A stretch of 64,000 nt of DNA from Mitsuaria sp. 7 (GCF_001653795.1 NZ_CP011514.1:2808279-2872278), one strand, 5' to 3'; numbered from the stretch's first letter, positions 27,642 to 37,211 are shown. Numbers and translations are program-made. The notes: generated by a model from the letters alone, not told the origin.

Positions 27642-27765
27642 GGTCACGCGTACTGCAAGCAATTTCCCATGCCTCTACTGGACCATTCCAGCGGGAAAGC
27701 GAAGCGCCGATAAGCGGCGCACAACCGGACTGTTCGTGACCTCAAGACGGGGCTTACAAATGAAA

Positions 27766-27786
27766 CCGCCCGCGCAGGGCGGGCGG
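27766..27786 (-). terminator. Probable terminator after the HlyD gene
   Basis: An 8-bp G+C stem with a 5-nt loop, followed on the minus strand by TTTCATTT, lies about 20 bp beyond the HlyD stop. It would separate the OGT-LapB-LapC transcript from the TolC gene. Confidence 0.55.
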
Positions 27787-27807
27787 CGGCATGGACGCGA
27801 TGCGGAC

Positions 27808-29016
27808 TCAACGCTCGCGCAGCGCTTCCTTGGACTTCAGCATCGGACGCAGCAGGTAGCTCAGCACGGAGCGCTCGCCGGTACGGATGTCCACCATCGC
27901 CGTCATGCCGGGGATGACCGGCAGCGGCTCGCCCTTGGCGCGCAGCGTGTTGCGCTCGGCCGTGATCAGGACGCGGTAGTAGGTGCCTTCGTTGTTCTTC
28001 TCGGTCTCGCCGAGCGCGTCGGGACTCACGTACTCGATCTTGCCGTGCAGGCCGCCGTTGACGTTGAAGTCGTAGCCGTTGAGCTTGACGACGGCCGTCT
28101 GACCCACCTGGATGTAGCCGATCTCCTTGGGCTTGATGCGCGCCTCGATCAGGATGCGCGGGCCGATGGGGACGATCTCCATGATCGGCGTGCCCGAGGT
28201 GATGACACCGCCGACGGTGTTCATCTTGATGTTCTTCACCAGGCCCTTGACCGGCGACTTCAGCACCGAGCGCGTAACCGCGTCGCGGCGTACGACGAGC
28301 TGTTCATCCAGCTGCGCGAGGTCGGTCTGCGCCTTCGACAGCTCGGTGCTCGAGTCCTGGCGGAAGCGGCTGATGCGCTCGTTGCGCTGCTGCTGCAGTT
28401 CGTTGACCTGGCGCGTGACGCGCATCACCTCGACGTTGGACATCAAGCCCTTCGACGCCATGTCCTGCGCCATCTTCTGCTCGGTGGCGAGCAGGCCGAT
28501 GCTGCGGTTGATGCTGGCCGTGGCCTCTTCCAGGACGCGGCGACGGGTCTCGAAGACCTCGGTCTCGCTGTCGACCAGGCGTTGCACGCCCTTGACCTCG
28601 TCGGCGAACTTCAGCGGCACGCCCAGCGCCTCGGCGCGCAACCGGGAGACCTGCGCCATCAGGCCCAGGCGCTTGGCCTGGCTTTCGTTCTCGGCGGCCT
28701 CGGCGCGGGTCGGATCCAGCTCGGCCAGCGCCTCGCCGGCCTCCACTTCCTCGCCTTCATGGACCAGCAGCTTGCCCAGCGTGCCGGACTCCAGGCTGGC
28801 GATGACCTGCTCCTTGCCGTCCGGCACGATGCGCGCATCGCTGCGGGTGACCTCGTCGACCGTGGCGATCGACGACCAGGCCAACCCGACGAGCAACACC
28901 GCCGCCATCAGGTAGAGCGCCCAGACGGCGCGCGGCAACGGCTCGTCGATCAGCGCCGACTGGACGCTGCCGACGAACAGGCCTTCTTCGCGGCTGAGGG
29001 TGCGGGACTGCGACAT
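27808..29016 (-). CDS. HlyD family type I secretion periplasmic adaptor
   Basis: Membrane fusion protein of 402 aa (LapC-like). One N-terminal membrane helix (AVWALYLMAAVLLVGLAWSS, near residue 30), a biotinyl-lipoyl-like half (VIASLESGTLGKLLVHEGEE), a long coiled-coil hairpin (residues 110-250) and the C-terminal beta-barrel with VIPGMTAMVDIRTGERSVLS, the type I secretion adaptor signature. It should bridge the ABC exporter and TolC. The gene follows the ABC gene after 31 bp. No strong ribosome site is seen before ATG 29016. Confidence 0.93.
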   Translation of the reverse strand: MSQSRTLSREEGLFVGSVQSALIDEPLPRAVWALYLMAAVLLVGLAWSSIATVDEVTRSDARIVPDGKEQVIASLESGTLGKLLVHEGEEVEAGEALAELDPTRAEAAENESQAKRLGLMAQVSRLRAEALGVPLKFADEVKGVQRLVDSETEVFETRRRVLEEATASINRSIGLLATEQKMAQDMASKGLMSNVEVMRVTRQVNELQQQRNERISRFRQDSSTELSKAQTDLAQLDEQLVVRRDAVTRSVLKSPVKGLVKNIKMNTVGGVITSGTPIMEIVPIGPRILIEARIKPKEIGYIQVGQTAVVKLNGYDFNVNGGLHGKIEYVSPDALGETEKNNEGTYYRVLITAERNTLRAKGEPLPVIPGMTAMVDIRTGERSVLSYLLRPMLKSKEALRER

Positions 29017-29047
29017 GGGGGAGTTCAGAAGGGATATCGGACGGCCA

Positions 29048-31435
29048 TCACACCGACGCGGCGCGATTCACCGCCTGAGCGGCCGGATGGACGTGGACCG
29101 GCGCGGCTTGCGGCTGCTGGCCCGGTTGAGGCTGCTGCTGTTGCGGCTGGCCGGGCGGGCGGGCGCCGGAGAGCGCTGCCAGGACCTGGTCGCGGGGACC
29201 GTCCATGACGAGGCGTCCGGTGTCGACGACGACGATGCGCGACACCAGCTCGAGCACCGCCGGACGGTGCGTGACCATGATCAGCGTGCACGCGCCGGCG
29301 GCGTCGCGGAGCTGACGGAGGAAGGCGATCTCGGACTGCGCGTCCATCGAGCTGGTCGGCTCGTCCATCAACAGGATCTGCGGCTTGGTGACCAGACTGC
29401 GCGCGAGCGCGACCAGTTGACGCTGGCCGCCGGACAGCAGCGATCCCATTTCACCCACCGGCAGGTCCCAGCCCATCGGATGACCGGCGACGACGCGGTC
29501 CAGGCCGGTGAGCTTGGCAACCTCGACGAGCCGCTGCGCATCGACGTGGCGCCCCATCAGGACGTTGTCGCGCAGCGTGCCATGGAACAGCCGCGGCTCC
29601 TGCGACACGAAACCGACCTTGCTGCGGAACTCCGCCGGGTCGACCTGGCGCAGATCGATGCCGTCGATCTCGACGTGGCCCTCGGTCGGCTGATACAGGC
29701 CGGCCAGCATGCGCAGCACCGTCGACTTGCCGCTGCCGATGCGGCCCAGGATCGCGAGGCGTTCGCCCGGTTGCACGCGCATGGTCACATTGCGCAGCAC
29801 CTTCGGCGACTGCGCGTCACCTTGCGCCGGGTACGAGAACCCGATGTCGTTCAGGCCGATGCGGCCGGTGATCTGGTTCAGCGGGACGTAGTTGCGGGCG
29901 GAGTCGCGCTCCACCGGCGCGCTCATCACCGAGTTCAGCGACAGCATCGCCGCCCGCGCGCCCTGGTAGCGGGTCGCCAGACTCACCAGGCTGTTCAGCG
30001 GCACCGTGGCGCGGCCGGCGAACATGACCGCGCCGATCAGCGCGCCGGCGCTGATCACGCTCTCGTTGATCAGGTAGACGCCCCAGACCAGCATCACCAG
30101 GTTGATCGCCTGCTGCATGGTCATCGAGATGTTCATGCTCCAGCTGGCCATCGTGCGGGCCTTGAGGGCGGACTCGGCGACGATGGCGGTGCTGTGTTCG
30201 TAGCGGCGCAGGAAGCGGCCTTCGGCGCCGGTGGTCTTGAGGTCCTCGAGGCCTTCCAGCGCCTCGACCAGCGTGCCGTGCAGGTCGGCCGCCTCGGTCA
30301 TGTTGGTGCGCATCGCGCGGCGCAGGTAGCCCTGGATGCCGAAGCTCATCAGCAGCATCAGCGGGATCGCCGCCATCAGCACCCAGCCCAGCGGGCCGCC
30401 GATGATGAAGGTCATCGCGACGAAGAGCACCACGAACGGCAGGTCCGTCAGCACCGACATCGTGGCCGAGGTGAAGAAGTCGCGCACGACCTCCACCTGC
30501 GCGAGGTAATGCGCATAGGAGCCCGCCGATGCGGGCCGATGTTCCATCCGCACGCCCAGCGTCTGGCGGAACAGCTTGGCGCCGACGATCAGGTCGGTCT
30601 TGCGGCCGGCGAGATCGATCAAGTGCGCCCGCAGTTGCCGCGCGAAGAGGTCGAAGATCAGCGCCAGACCGGCGCCGACGGCCAGCGTCCACAGCGTGAC
30701 GAAGGCCTGGTGCGGGATGACCTTGTCGTAGATGACCGAGGTCACCAGGCCGGACACCATCATGAGCACGTTGCTCAGCAGCGCGGCGAGCATCGCCGAG
30801 CGGTAGTACGGGATGAAGCGCTTCAGCGTGCCGAACAGCCAGTGCGAGTCGGCCTGCAGCAGCGGCGTGTCGTCCTTCGCGCCGGCGATCGGCTTGGCCT
30901 GCGAGACCTCCTGCGGCGCGATCGCAAGGATGAAGCCGCTGTACTCCTGGTCCAGCTCGGAGGCGGGGGCGACGCAGCTCGCGGCCTCGGGGCCGGGGAA
31001 CACGACCTCGTAGCGCACGGCGCCCGAGCCGTCGTCGTCCAGGCGGCGCACCAGCACGCAGGCGTCGCCGCCGTTGAGCAGCAGCACCGCCGGCAGCAGC
31101 AGCTGATTGATCTCTTCGATGCCCTTGCGCAGCAGGCCGGCGTTGTAGCCGGCTTCGCGCATCAGGCGGATGGCCTGATCCGGGCTGAGCGCGCCTTCGA
31201 CGGGCGCGCCGGCGCGCAGCGATTCCACCGAGCGGGCGCGGCCATGATGCTGCGTCAGCCAGGACAGGCATTGCAGCAGCGGATCGACCGCCGGCTGCTG
31301 CGCCAGATCCGCGAGCGGATCATGCGGCGCGTCGGGGATACCGGGCGCACGCTGGCCGTCTTCCGCGGCCAGGCGCAGGCCAGGGCCGCGGGCGCGCTGG
31401 TCACCGTCGAAGAAGGGGTCGTGCGGCCGGTTCAT
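29048..31435 (-). CDS. Type I secretion system permease/ATPase (LapB-like)
   Basis: ABC exporter of 795 aa. Residues 45-170 form a C39-peptidase-like domain of the LapB kind (DPLLQCLSWLTQHHGR), which in this family docks the substrate rather than cutting it. Five to six membrane segments follow (about 200-480), then the nucleotide-binding domain: Walker A GRIGSGKST, signature LLSGGQRQ, Walker B QILLMDEPTSSMD. LapB-type systems export large RTX adhesins; no adhesin gene is in this window. A Gln/Pro-rich tail (PGQPQQQQPQPGQQPQ) ends the protein. The gene lies 19 bp after the OGT-like gene, implying one transcript. Confidence 0.93.
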   Translation of the reverse strand: MNRPHDPFFDGDQRARGPGLRLAAEDGQRAPGIPDAPHDPLADLAQQPAVDPLLQCLSWLTQHHGRARSVESLRAGAPVEGALSPDQAIRLMREAGYNAGLLRKGIEEINQLLLPAVLLLNGGDACVLVRRLDDDGSGAVRYEVVFPGPEAASCVAPASELDQEYSGFILAIAPQEVSQAKPIAGAKDDTPLLQADSHWLFGTLKRFIPYYRSAMLAALLSNVLMMVSGLVTSVIYDKVIPHQAFVTLWTLAVGAGLALIFDLFARQLRAHLIDLAGRKTDLIVGAKLFRQTLGVRMEHRPASAGSYAHYLAQVEVVRDFFTSATMSVLTDLPFVVLFVAMTFIIGGPLGWVLMAAIPLMLLMSFGIQGYLRRAMRTNMTEAADLHGTLVEALEGLEDLKTTGAEGRFLRRYEHSTAIVAESALKARTMASWSMNISMTMQQAINLVMLVWGVYLINESVISAGALIGAVMFAGRATVPLNSLVSLATRYQGARAAMLSLNSVMSAPVERDSARNYVPLNQITGRIGLNDIGFSYPAQGDAQSPKVLRNVTMRVQPGERLAILGRIGSGKSTVLRMLAGLYQPTEGHVEIDGIDLRQVDPAEFRSKVGFVSQEPRLFHGTLRDNVLMGRHVDAQRLVEVAKLTGLDRVVAGHPMGWDLPVGEMGSLLSGGQRQLVALARSLVTKPQILLMDEPTSSMDAQSEIAFLRQLRDAAGACTLIMVTHRPAVLELVSRIVVVDTGRLVMDGPRDQVLAALSGARPPGQPQQQQPQPGQQPQAAPVHVHPAAQAVNRAASV

Positions 31436-31454
31436 TTATCGGATGTTGTCAAGT

Positions 31455-33341
31455 TCAGTCGCGATGGGCGAGTGCCAATTGCTCGAATTCGCGCTCGATG
31501 TCACGAACGATGGCCGGCATGTCGAAAAGTGCGCTGTTGCGCCCTTCGTCCCGCAGATAGCGCTTGTAGGACTTCGCCCGGCCAGGATTCAGCCCGATCT
31601 GGATGGCGCGCTGAACGTATTCCTCGACCGAGAAGGTGATCAGGTCCGGCAGGCCGACGGCCGTCAGCAGGCTGCCGCACATGCGGGAGATATAGCTGCG
31701 GCCAGAGCGGGTGAGGATGGGCGTGCCCATCCAGAGACAGTCGCTGGCGGTCGTGCCGGCGTTGTAGGGGAAGGTATCCAGCACGAGGTCCGGCAGCTGG
31801 AAGCGCGCCAGGTAGTCCGGCGGCGCCACACGCGGGGCGAAGATCAGCCGCGACGCATCGATGCCTGCGGCCTCGGCCTCGCGCCGGAGGTTGGTCTTGG
31901 CCCACTCGTTGTCCGCCAGCAGCCACAGCACCGAGTTCGGCACCCCCTGCAGGATGCGCATCCAGGCGCCGAACATCTCGGCGTTCATCTTGTGGTTGTT
32001 GTTGAACGAACAGAAGACGAAGGCGTCCTCGGGAAGCTCGTACTGGGCTCGCGTCGGATCGGCGCCGATCTCGCGCTTGCGATCGCTGACCTGATAGCAA
32101 TGCGGCAGGAAAATGGGCTTTTCGCTGCAGTACGGCAGGTATTCGGGCGGCATCGTGAAGTGATCCGCCAGGATCCAATCCACGCCGGGCAGCAACGAAG
32201 TCGCCGGCAAGCCCAGGTAACTGACCTGCACCGGTGCCGGCCGATGGGCCAGGATGTTCGGGCGGGCGCCGCTGGTCAGCCCCTGCAGGTCGACCAGCAC
32301 GTCGATCCCCGCCTGCGCGATCAGCTTGGCGGCGGTGGCGTCGTCCATCGCGCCCAGTCGCCAGACCTTGTCCATCGACATCAGGATCCGCTTGCGCAGT
32401 GCCGTGCCGTCCTCGCGGCTCCAGTCGAAGGCGTGGATCTCGAATTTTTCGCGATCGTGCAGCTCGTACAGCTCGGCGGTCAGCAGACCGACGGCATGCA
32501 TGCACAGGTCACCGGACAGGTAGCCGATCTTGATCTTGCCGCCCTGCTGGCGCGCCGCCACAGAGACCGGGTGGCGCCAGAGCGCCTCCTTCTGCTTCGT
32601 CACCTTCTCGTGGACGAAGCGCTGCGCGGCGCCCATCTGAAGCGCAGGATCATCGGTGGCGCTCAGCGTTGCCAGCAATGAGGTGGCAATGAGCAGCTTG
32701 TTGTGCGTAACTTCTCCGAACGCCTCGTAAACCGGCCACTTGCACTGCTTCTGGCGGATGTGCACGTAATGCTGCATCACGTCCGTCTGCTCGGGATTGA
32801 GCGTGAGGCTGCGCACCATCAGCGCTTCCGACTCGTCGTAACGACGCTGCAGTTCCAGCAGCCGCGCGGCGTTGTTGAACGCATGGGTACGCAGACCGGT
32901 CTGATCGGCGCCGAGGGCCTCCATCGGCCCCGACCCTTCATAGACCTCGCGCCAGGCGACGAGCGCCTCGTCGATCCGCTTCAGATGCTCCAGCTGATGA
33001 CCGAGATTCAGACGCGCCTGGGCAAAGCTGGGGCTGATCGCCAGCGCCTGCAGGTAGACCTGCTCGGCGCGCTCGTGCTGCTGGATGTTGCCCAGCACGG
33101 TGCCCCAGTTGTAGAGCGCCACCAGACGCGCGGCGGGCGGCTGCCCCACCTGCGAGAGCCACGTCTCATACAGATGGGCGGCGGCATCGCCGAGATTCTG
33201 GCCTTGGAAGAAATTGCCCCGGTCCATCAGCTCCGGCAACGGGAGCGAGCCCTCGCGGGCGCGGGTCAGCAGTTGCTCCCATTCCTGGGCCAGCGGGGCG
33301 GGAACGCTCAAGTTCGGCATGCTGGGGCGGGCGATGTCCAT
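31455..33341 (-). CDS. TPR-containing GT41 (SPINDLY/OGT-like) protein glycosyltransferase
   Basis: Cytoplasmic glycosyltransferase of about 628 aa that should attach sugars to Ser/Thr or Asn of proteins. Residues 1-220 are TPR helices (AQARLNLGHQLEHLKRIDEA). The catalytic GT41 region shows IKIGYLSGDLCMHAVG, VQVSYLGLPATS, FCSFNNNHKMNAEMFGAWMR and LDTFPYNAGTTASDCLWMGT, all diagnostic. Start ATG 33341 is chosen over the upstream open frame; ATG 33320 is an alternative and neither has a good ribosome site. It is the first gene in a unit with the LapB-like exporter and HlyD, so an exported adhesin is the likely acceptor. Confidence 0.88.
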   Translation of the reverse strand: MDIARPSMPNLSVPAPLAQEWEQLLTRAREGSLPLPELMDRGNFFQGQNLGDAAAHLYETWLSQVGQPPAARLVALYNWGTVLGNIQQHERAEQVYLQALAISPSFAQARLNLGHQLEHLKRIDEALVAWREVYEGSGPMEALGADQTGLRTHAFNNAARLLELQRRYDESEALMVRSLTLNPEQTDVMQHYVHIRQKQCKWPVYEAFGEVTHNKLLIATSLLATLSATDDPALQMGAAQRFVHEKVTKQKEALWRHPVSVAARQQGGKIKIGYLSGDLCMHAVGLLTAELYELHDREKFEIHAFDWSREDGTALRKRILMSMDKVWRLGAMDDATAAKLIAQAGIDVLVDLQGLTSGARPNILAHRPAPVQVSYLGLPATSLLPGVDWILADHFTMPPEYLPYCSEKPIFLPHCYQVSDRKREIGADPTRAQYELPEDAFVFCSFNNNHKMNAEMFGAWMRILQGVPNSVLWLLADNEWAKTNLRREAEAAGIDASRLIFAPRVAPPDYLARFQLPDLVLDTFPYNAGTTASDCLWMGTPILTRSGRSYISRMCGSLLTAVGLPDLITFSVEEYVQRAIQIGLNPGRAKSYKRYLRDEGRNSALFDMPAIVRDIEREFEQLALAHRD

Positions 33342-33749
33342 GTGGTCGGGCTTTCGGGGCACGGTGGAGCGGTCCGGCGGGCACGGCCGGACGAGCCGGC
33401 TCAGGCCCATGGGCCGCCTGTACGGGATTGTGTCCGTGCGTTCCCGGAGGCATCCCGGCAAATGGACGGTGCCAACCGCCTATTTCCCTGCCTGGAATCT
33501 CCGCCCTGGGCGTGCCGCGGACACCGGCGACCCGCCCATTCAGCCCGTTATCGGCCGCCGGAGCGAGAACTTGAGCACGAATTGAGGCCGCCGTCACCGC
33601 CTTATCCGAGCATCTTGTTACAAGGCCGACTTCCACAATCGTCTCGCGATCCAGGCCTCCGAGAGCCCGGACGCCGCGCGATAGAGCAAGCCCGCAAAGG
33701 GACGTCGAGGGACGCGCGTTCATCAACCAGGACAAGAAGAACGCAGCCC
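33342..33749. other. Divergent intergenic region, no gene seen
   Basis: About 408 bp between the divergent OGT-like gene and the 173-aa unknown gene. It must hold promoters for both, but I see no convincing -35/-10 pair. A TGGCAC near 33474 on the minus strand has the wrong spacing to a -12 element for sigma-54. A short GGCCCATGGGCC palindrome lies near 33406-33415. Confidence 0.5.
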
Positions 33750-34271
33750 ATGAAAGCGATTCCAGGTCTGTCCCGATGGGATGAGATCGTCGAAGCGGCC
33801 GAAGCGGTGGAAGCCCTCGAGCCAGACGATTTCGAAACGCGCGCGGTGGACACCCAGTCCTGGGTGGAACCGGCAGGCCGCCTCGGCAGTGCCGGCGGCG
33901 CGGCGATGAACGATGCGCCGACGCGGCGGCGCAGCGGGGATTCCATCTTCCAGAGCCTGATGCGGCTGTGGCCCGGCGAAGGTCGCCGGCCGCAGGCGAG
34001 CGCCCGCACGATGGCGAGACTGCGGGCGGCGTTCCGCGCCAGCGTCGCCGACCTGGCCGTCGACGCGGGCGCCGACACGCAGGAGCGCGTCACCGCCCTG
34101 CTCCGCCACATCGTCCATGCGCGGCATCCGCAGGACCTGTGGCACCTGCGGACGGCGATCTACACGGAAGTGGCCCGGAGCTTCGACCAGGCGGAAGCAG
34201 AAGCCCGCCTGATCGCGCTCAACCGGCAGCTCGAGCAGGGCAAGAGCCTGCTGCGTCGCCTGCTCGGCTGA
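33750..34271 (+). CDS. Hypothetical protein, 173 aa
   Basis: Not recognised. The N-terminal 65 residues are acidic and probably disordered (VEAAEAVEALEPDDFETRAV); the C-terminal half is helical and basic (TMARLRAAFRASVADLAVDA, then RQLEQGKSLLRRLLG). There is no signal peptide, membrane segment or cysteine. ATG 33750 is chosen since the frame upstream is the shadow of the OGT-like gene. It is divergent from the OGT/type I secretion unit and meets the DUF1993 gene with no base between the two stop codons. A cytoplasmic partner of the neighbouring secretion unit is possible but unsupported. Confidence 0.65.
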   Translation: MKAIPGLSRWDEIVEAAEAVEALEPDDFETRAVDTQSWVEPAGRLGSAGGAAMNDAPTRRRSGDSIFQSLMRLWPGEGRRPQASARTMARLRAAFRASVADLAVDAGADTQERVTALLRHIVHARHPQDLWHLRTAIYTEVARSFDQAEAEARLIALNRQLEQGKSLLRRLLG

Positions 34272-34778
34272 TTACTTGGGCTGGCCCAGGAAATCCATCT
34301 TGCCCAGCGGCACGCCGGCGTTGCGCAGCAGCGCATACAGCGTGGTGGCGTGGAAGAAGAAGTTGGGCAGGTTGTAGAACCGGGCGAAGTCCTGGCCTTC
34401 GAACTTCAGCGGCTCCTTGTCGCGGCGCGGCACGCTGACCGCACGGGTTTCGGAGCCGTTGATCTGCTCGGGCGTGACCGTCTTGATGAAGTCGCGGGTC
34501 TTCTGGATGCGCTGGATCAGCTCTTCCAGGCTCGCTTCGCTGTCGGGCCAGCTCGGCACCTCGATGCTGGCCAGGCGCGCGGTGCCGCTCTTGGCGGCAT
34601 CGCTGGCGATCTGCACCTGGCGCGGCAGCGGCAGCATGTCCGGCGCCAGGCGCAGCGTCAGGTAGACCGATTCGTCGAAGCCCTTGGCGATGGCGTGATC
34701 GCGCGCGGTGCGGATCCAGGTCTGCATGTTGCTTAGCATGCGGTCGAACACCGGCACGGTGGCGGCGTACATGTCCAT
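34272..34778 (-). CDS. DUF1993 family protein
   Basis: Cytoplasmic four-helix protein of 168 aa in the DinB-like DUF1993 family; biochemical role unknown. Family landmarks are VPVFDRMLSNMQTWIRTARD near the N-terminus, LTLRLAPDMLPLPRQVQIAS, and the C-terminal FARFYNLPNFFFHATTLYAL. ATG 34778 has a perfect AAGGAG 6 nt upstream, which decides the start; the longer open frame to 36008 is antisense to the dehydrogenase. It is divergent from the dehydrogenase gene. Confidence 0.9.
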   Translation of the reverse strand: MDMYAATVPVFDRMLSNMQTWIRTARDHAIAKGFDESVYLTLRLAPDMLPLPRQVQIASDAAKSGTARLASIEVPSWPDSEASLEELIQRIQKTRDFIKTVTPEQINGSETRAVSVPRRDKEPLKFEGQDFARFYNLPNFFFHATTLYALLRNAGVPLGKMDFLGQPK

Positions 34779-34913
34779 GGGGATCTCCTTGTCTGGGATT
34801 GGGGGATGCGATGCGGGCGCGATGCTAGTGCCTGTTCCGATCTGTTGCACGCCGCTCGCCCAATGGCCTTGGGGTGACCGATCCAGGCGAGTAGGATCGG
34901 AGCCCGCACGCCT

Positions 34914-35921
34914 ATGAACATCATCATCCTCGACGACTACCAGGACGCCGTGCGCAAGCTGCCTTGCGCCGCCAAGCTGGACGCGCTGAACGCCAAGGTC
35001 TTCACCAACACCGTCAAGGGCATCGGACAGCTGTCGGTCCGGCTGCGTGACGCCGAAGTGCTGGTGACGATCCGCGAACGCACCCACTTCCCCCGCCAAC
35101 TGCTGGAGAAGCTGCCCAAGCTCAAACTGATCTCGCAGACCGGACGCGTCGGCAAGCACATCGATGTCGACGCCTGCACCCGGCTCGGGATCGCCGTGGC
35201 CGAGGGTGGAGGTTCGCCGATCGCCCCCGCGGAGCTGACCTGGGCGCTGATCATGGCCGCGATGCGGCGGCTGCCGCAGTACATCTCGACGCTCAAGCAC
35301 GGCGTGTGGCAGCAGTCGGGCCTGAAGTCCGGCTCGATGCCGCCGAACTTCGGCCTGGGCATGGTGCTGCGCGGCAAGACGCTGGGCATCTGGGGCTACG
35401 GCAAGATCGGCCAGCTGATCGCCGGCTACGGCAAGGCCTTCGGCATGCAGGTGCTGGTCTGGGGCAGCGAGGCCTCGCGGCTGCGCGCGCAGGCCGACGG
35501 CCACCAGGCCGCGGACACCCGCGAAGCCTTCTTCGAGCAGTCGGACGTGCTGACCCTGCACCTGCGGCTGTCGGACGAGACCACCGGCATCGTGAGCCCC
35601 GAGGACCTGGCGCGGATGAAACCGACCTCGCTCTTCGTGAACACCTCGCGCGCCGAACTGGTCGCCGACGGCGCGCTGGTCTCCGGCCTGAACCGCGGCA
35701 GACCCGGCATGGCGGCGGTGGACGTGTTCGAGTCCGAGCCCATCCTCCAGGGCCATCCGCTGCTGCGCCTCGAGAACGCCGTGTGCACGCCGCACATCGG
35801 CTACGTCGAGCAGGACAGCTACCAGATGTACTTCGACGCGGCGTTCGACAACGTCCTCAACTACATGGCCGGCAAGCCGTCCAACATCGTCAATCCGGAT
35901 GTGCTGAAGGGACAACGGTGA
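34914..35921 (+). CDS. D-2-hydroxyacid dehydrogenase family protein
   Basis: NAD-dependent oxidoreductase of 335 aa reducing 2-oxoacids to D-2-hydroxyacids or the reverse; the substrate cannot be told. The Rossmann motif is GIWGYGKIGQLIAGYGKAFG (near residues 161-180). The catalytic set is visible as the Arg in LFVNTSRAELV, the Glu in DVFESEPI and the His in CTPHIGYVE. It overlaps the first chrA half by 4 bases (GTGA), so the three genes form one unit, though a functional link with ChrA is not obvious. Confidence 0.9.
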   Translation: MNIIILDDYQDAVRKLPCAAKLDALNAKVFTNTVKGIGQLSVRLRDAEVLVTIRERTHFPRQLLEKLPKLKLISQTGRVGKHIDVDACTRLGIAVAEGGGSPIAPAELTWALIMAAMRRLPQYISTLKHGVWQQSGLKSGSMPPNFGLGMVLRGKTLGIWGYGKIGQLIAGYGKAFGMQVLVWGSEASRLRAQADGHQAADTREAFFEQSDVLTLHLRLSDETTGIVSPEDLARMKPTSLFVNTSRAELVADGALVSGLNRGRPGMAAVDVFESEPILQGHPLLRLENAVCTPHIGYVEQDSYQMYFDAAFDNVLNYMAGKPSNIVNPDVLKGQR

Positions 35922-36586
35922 GCGCGGAGGCCTCCTCCGGACCGCCCTCCTCCCCTGAAGGCGCCGAGCCGGGCGCCGCGCCAGTCCTGCCCGACCCTGC
36001 GCCCGCACCCGCGCTCGCGCAACCCGAGTCCCTCTCCCAGCTGTTCTGGGCTTTCACCTGGCTGGCGCTGCAGGGCTTCGGCGGCGTGCTGGCGGTGGCG
36101 CAGCGGGAACTGGTCGAGCGTCTGAACTGGATGACGCGCGAGGAGTTCGTCGAGACGCTCGCCGTCGCGCAGGTGCTGCCCGGGCCGAACATCGTGAACA
36201 TCTCGCTGATGATCGGCGACCGCTTCTTCGGTCTGCGCGGCGCGCTGGTCGCGCTGGCCGGGATGATGCTGTTCCCCGCCGTGATCGTGCTGATCCTGGC
36301 GGCCTTGTCGACGACCTGGCTGGCTTCGCCGCGCATGACCGGCGCGCTGCGCGGCATGGGTGCGGTGTCGGCCGGGCTGATCCTGGCGACGGGCTTCAAG
36401 CTGCTGCCCTCGCTGAAGAAGAACCCCATCGGCCTGGCGCCCGGACTGGCGCTCGCGGCGCTGGTGTTCGGCGCGACGGTCTGGCTCAAGCTGCCCCTGT
36501 TCTGGATCGTGCTGAGCGTGGGAGGCCAGGGCATGACGCTGGCGCTGATCGCGCTCAAGCGCAGCCGCGCGGGAGTCCGCCCATGA
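35918..36586 (+). CDS. chrA: Chromate transporter, ChrA half 1
   Basis: Short-chain CHR-family membrane protein of 222 aa, one half of a heterodimeric ChrA. Signature: FTWLALQGFGGVLAVAQREL and the conserved AVAQVLPGPNIVNISLMIGD. Five to six membrane helices follow a 40-residue Pro/Ala-rich, probably disordered, N-terminus. The GTG start at 35918 overlaps the dehydrogenase stop (GTGA) and has AAGGGA upstream. It exports chromate, or acts on other oxyanions. The second half follows with an ATGA overlap. Confidence 0.88.
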   Translation: MSAEASSGPPSSPEGAEPGAAPVLPDPAPAPALAQPESLSQLFWAFTWLALQGFGGVLAVAQRELVERLNWMTREEFVETLAVAQVLPGPNIVNISLMIGDRFFGLRGALVALAGMMLFPAVIVLILAALSTTWLASPRMTGALRGMGAVSAGLILATGFKLLPSLKKNPIGLAPGLALAALVFGATVWLKLPLFWIVLSVGGQGMTLALIALKRSRAGVRP

Positions 36587-37194
36587 GCGCCGCCGCGCAG
36601 GTCGGCGCGCAGGTCGGTGCTCACGCCGGATGGACCCAGATGCTGGTCGGCACGCTGAGCTGGCCCGAACTCGGCGCGCTGATGCTGCATTTCCTGATGC
36701 TGTCGCTGCTGTCGATCGGCGGCGCGATCACGACGGCGCCGGACATGCACCGCTACCTGGTCGACGAACGCCACTGGCTGACGGACCAGAGCTTCACCAG
36801 TTCGATCGCGCTGGCGCAGGCGGCGCCGGGCCCGAACATCCTCTTCGTCGCGGTGCTGGGCTTCAACGTGTCGGGGCTGCTGGGCGCGGCCGCGGCGATG
36901 GCCGGCATCCTGCTGCCGTCGACCACGCTGGTCGTGGCGGCGACGCGATGGGCGCGCAACAACCGCGAGCACCTCGGGGTGCGTGCGTTCACCGTCGGCA
37001 TGGCCCCGCTGACGCTCGGCCTGATGATCGCGACGGGCTGGTTGCTGGCGGCTCCTTACCTCGTCGATCCCGGTCACCGCTGGGCGACGCTCGCGATGAT
37101 CGTCGCGACCGTGGTGCTCACGATGCGGACCAAGATCGGCATCGTCTGGATGGTGCTGGCGGGTGGCGTGCTGGGGGCGCTAGGCGTGGTGTGA
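36583..37194 (+). CDS. chrA: Chromate transporter, ChrA half 2
   Basis: Second short-chain CHR-family protein, 203 aa. The conserved motif appears as LLSIGGAITTAPDMHRYLVD followed by IALAQAAPGPNILFVAVLGF. About six membrane helices. ATG 36583 overlaps the stop of half 1 by 4 bases, so the two are made together and probably pair in opposite topology. It ends 17 bp before the convergent protease gene. Confidence 0.9.
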   Translation: MSAAAQVGAQVGAHAGWTQMLVGTLSWPELGALMLHFLMLSLLSIGGAITTAPDMHRYLVDERHWLTDQSFTSSIALAQAAPGPNILFVAVLGFNVSGLLGAAAAMAGILLPSTTLVVAATRWARNNREHLGVRAFTVGMAPLTLGLMIATGWLLAAPYLVDPGHRWATLAMIVATVVLTMRTKIGIVWMVLAGGVLGALGVV

Positions 37195-37211
37195 GCCGCG
37201 GGCGCGGATCC

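Noticed and set aside
29000..31639. Long plus-strand open frame opposite the type I secretion ATPase
   Set aside because: His/Arg/Gln-rich shadow; the opposite strand has intact Walker and signature motifs.
33457..33475. TGGCAC with downstream TTGC on the minus strand upstream of the OGT-like gene
   Set aside because: GG-to-GC distance is 14 rather than 12, incompatible with a sigma-54 promoter.
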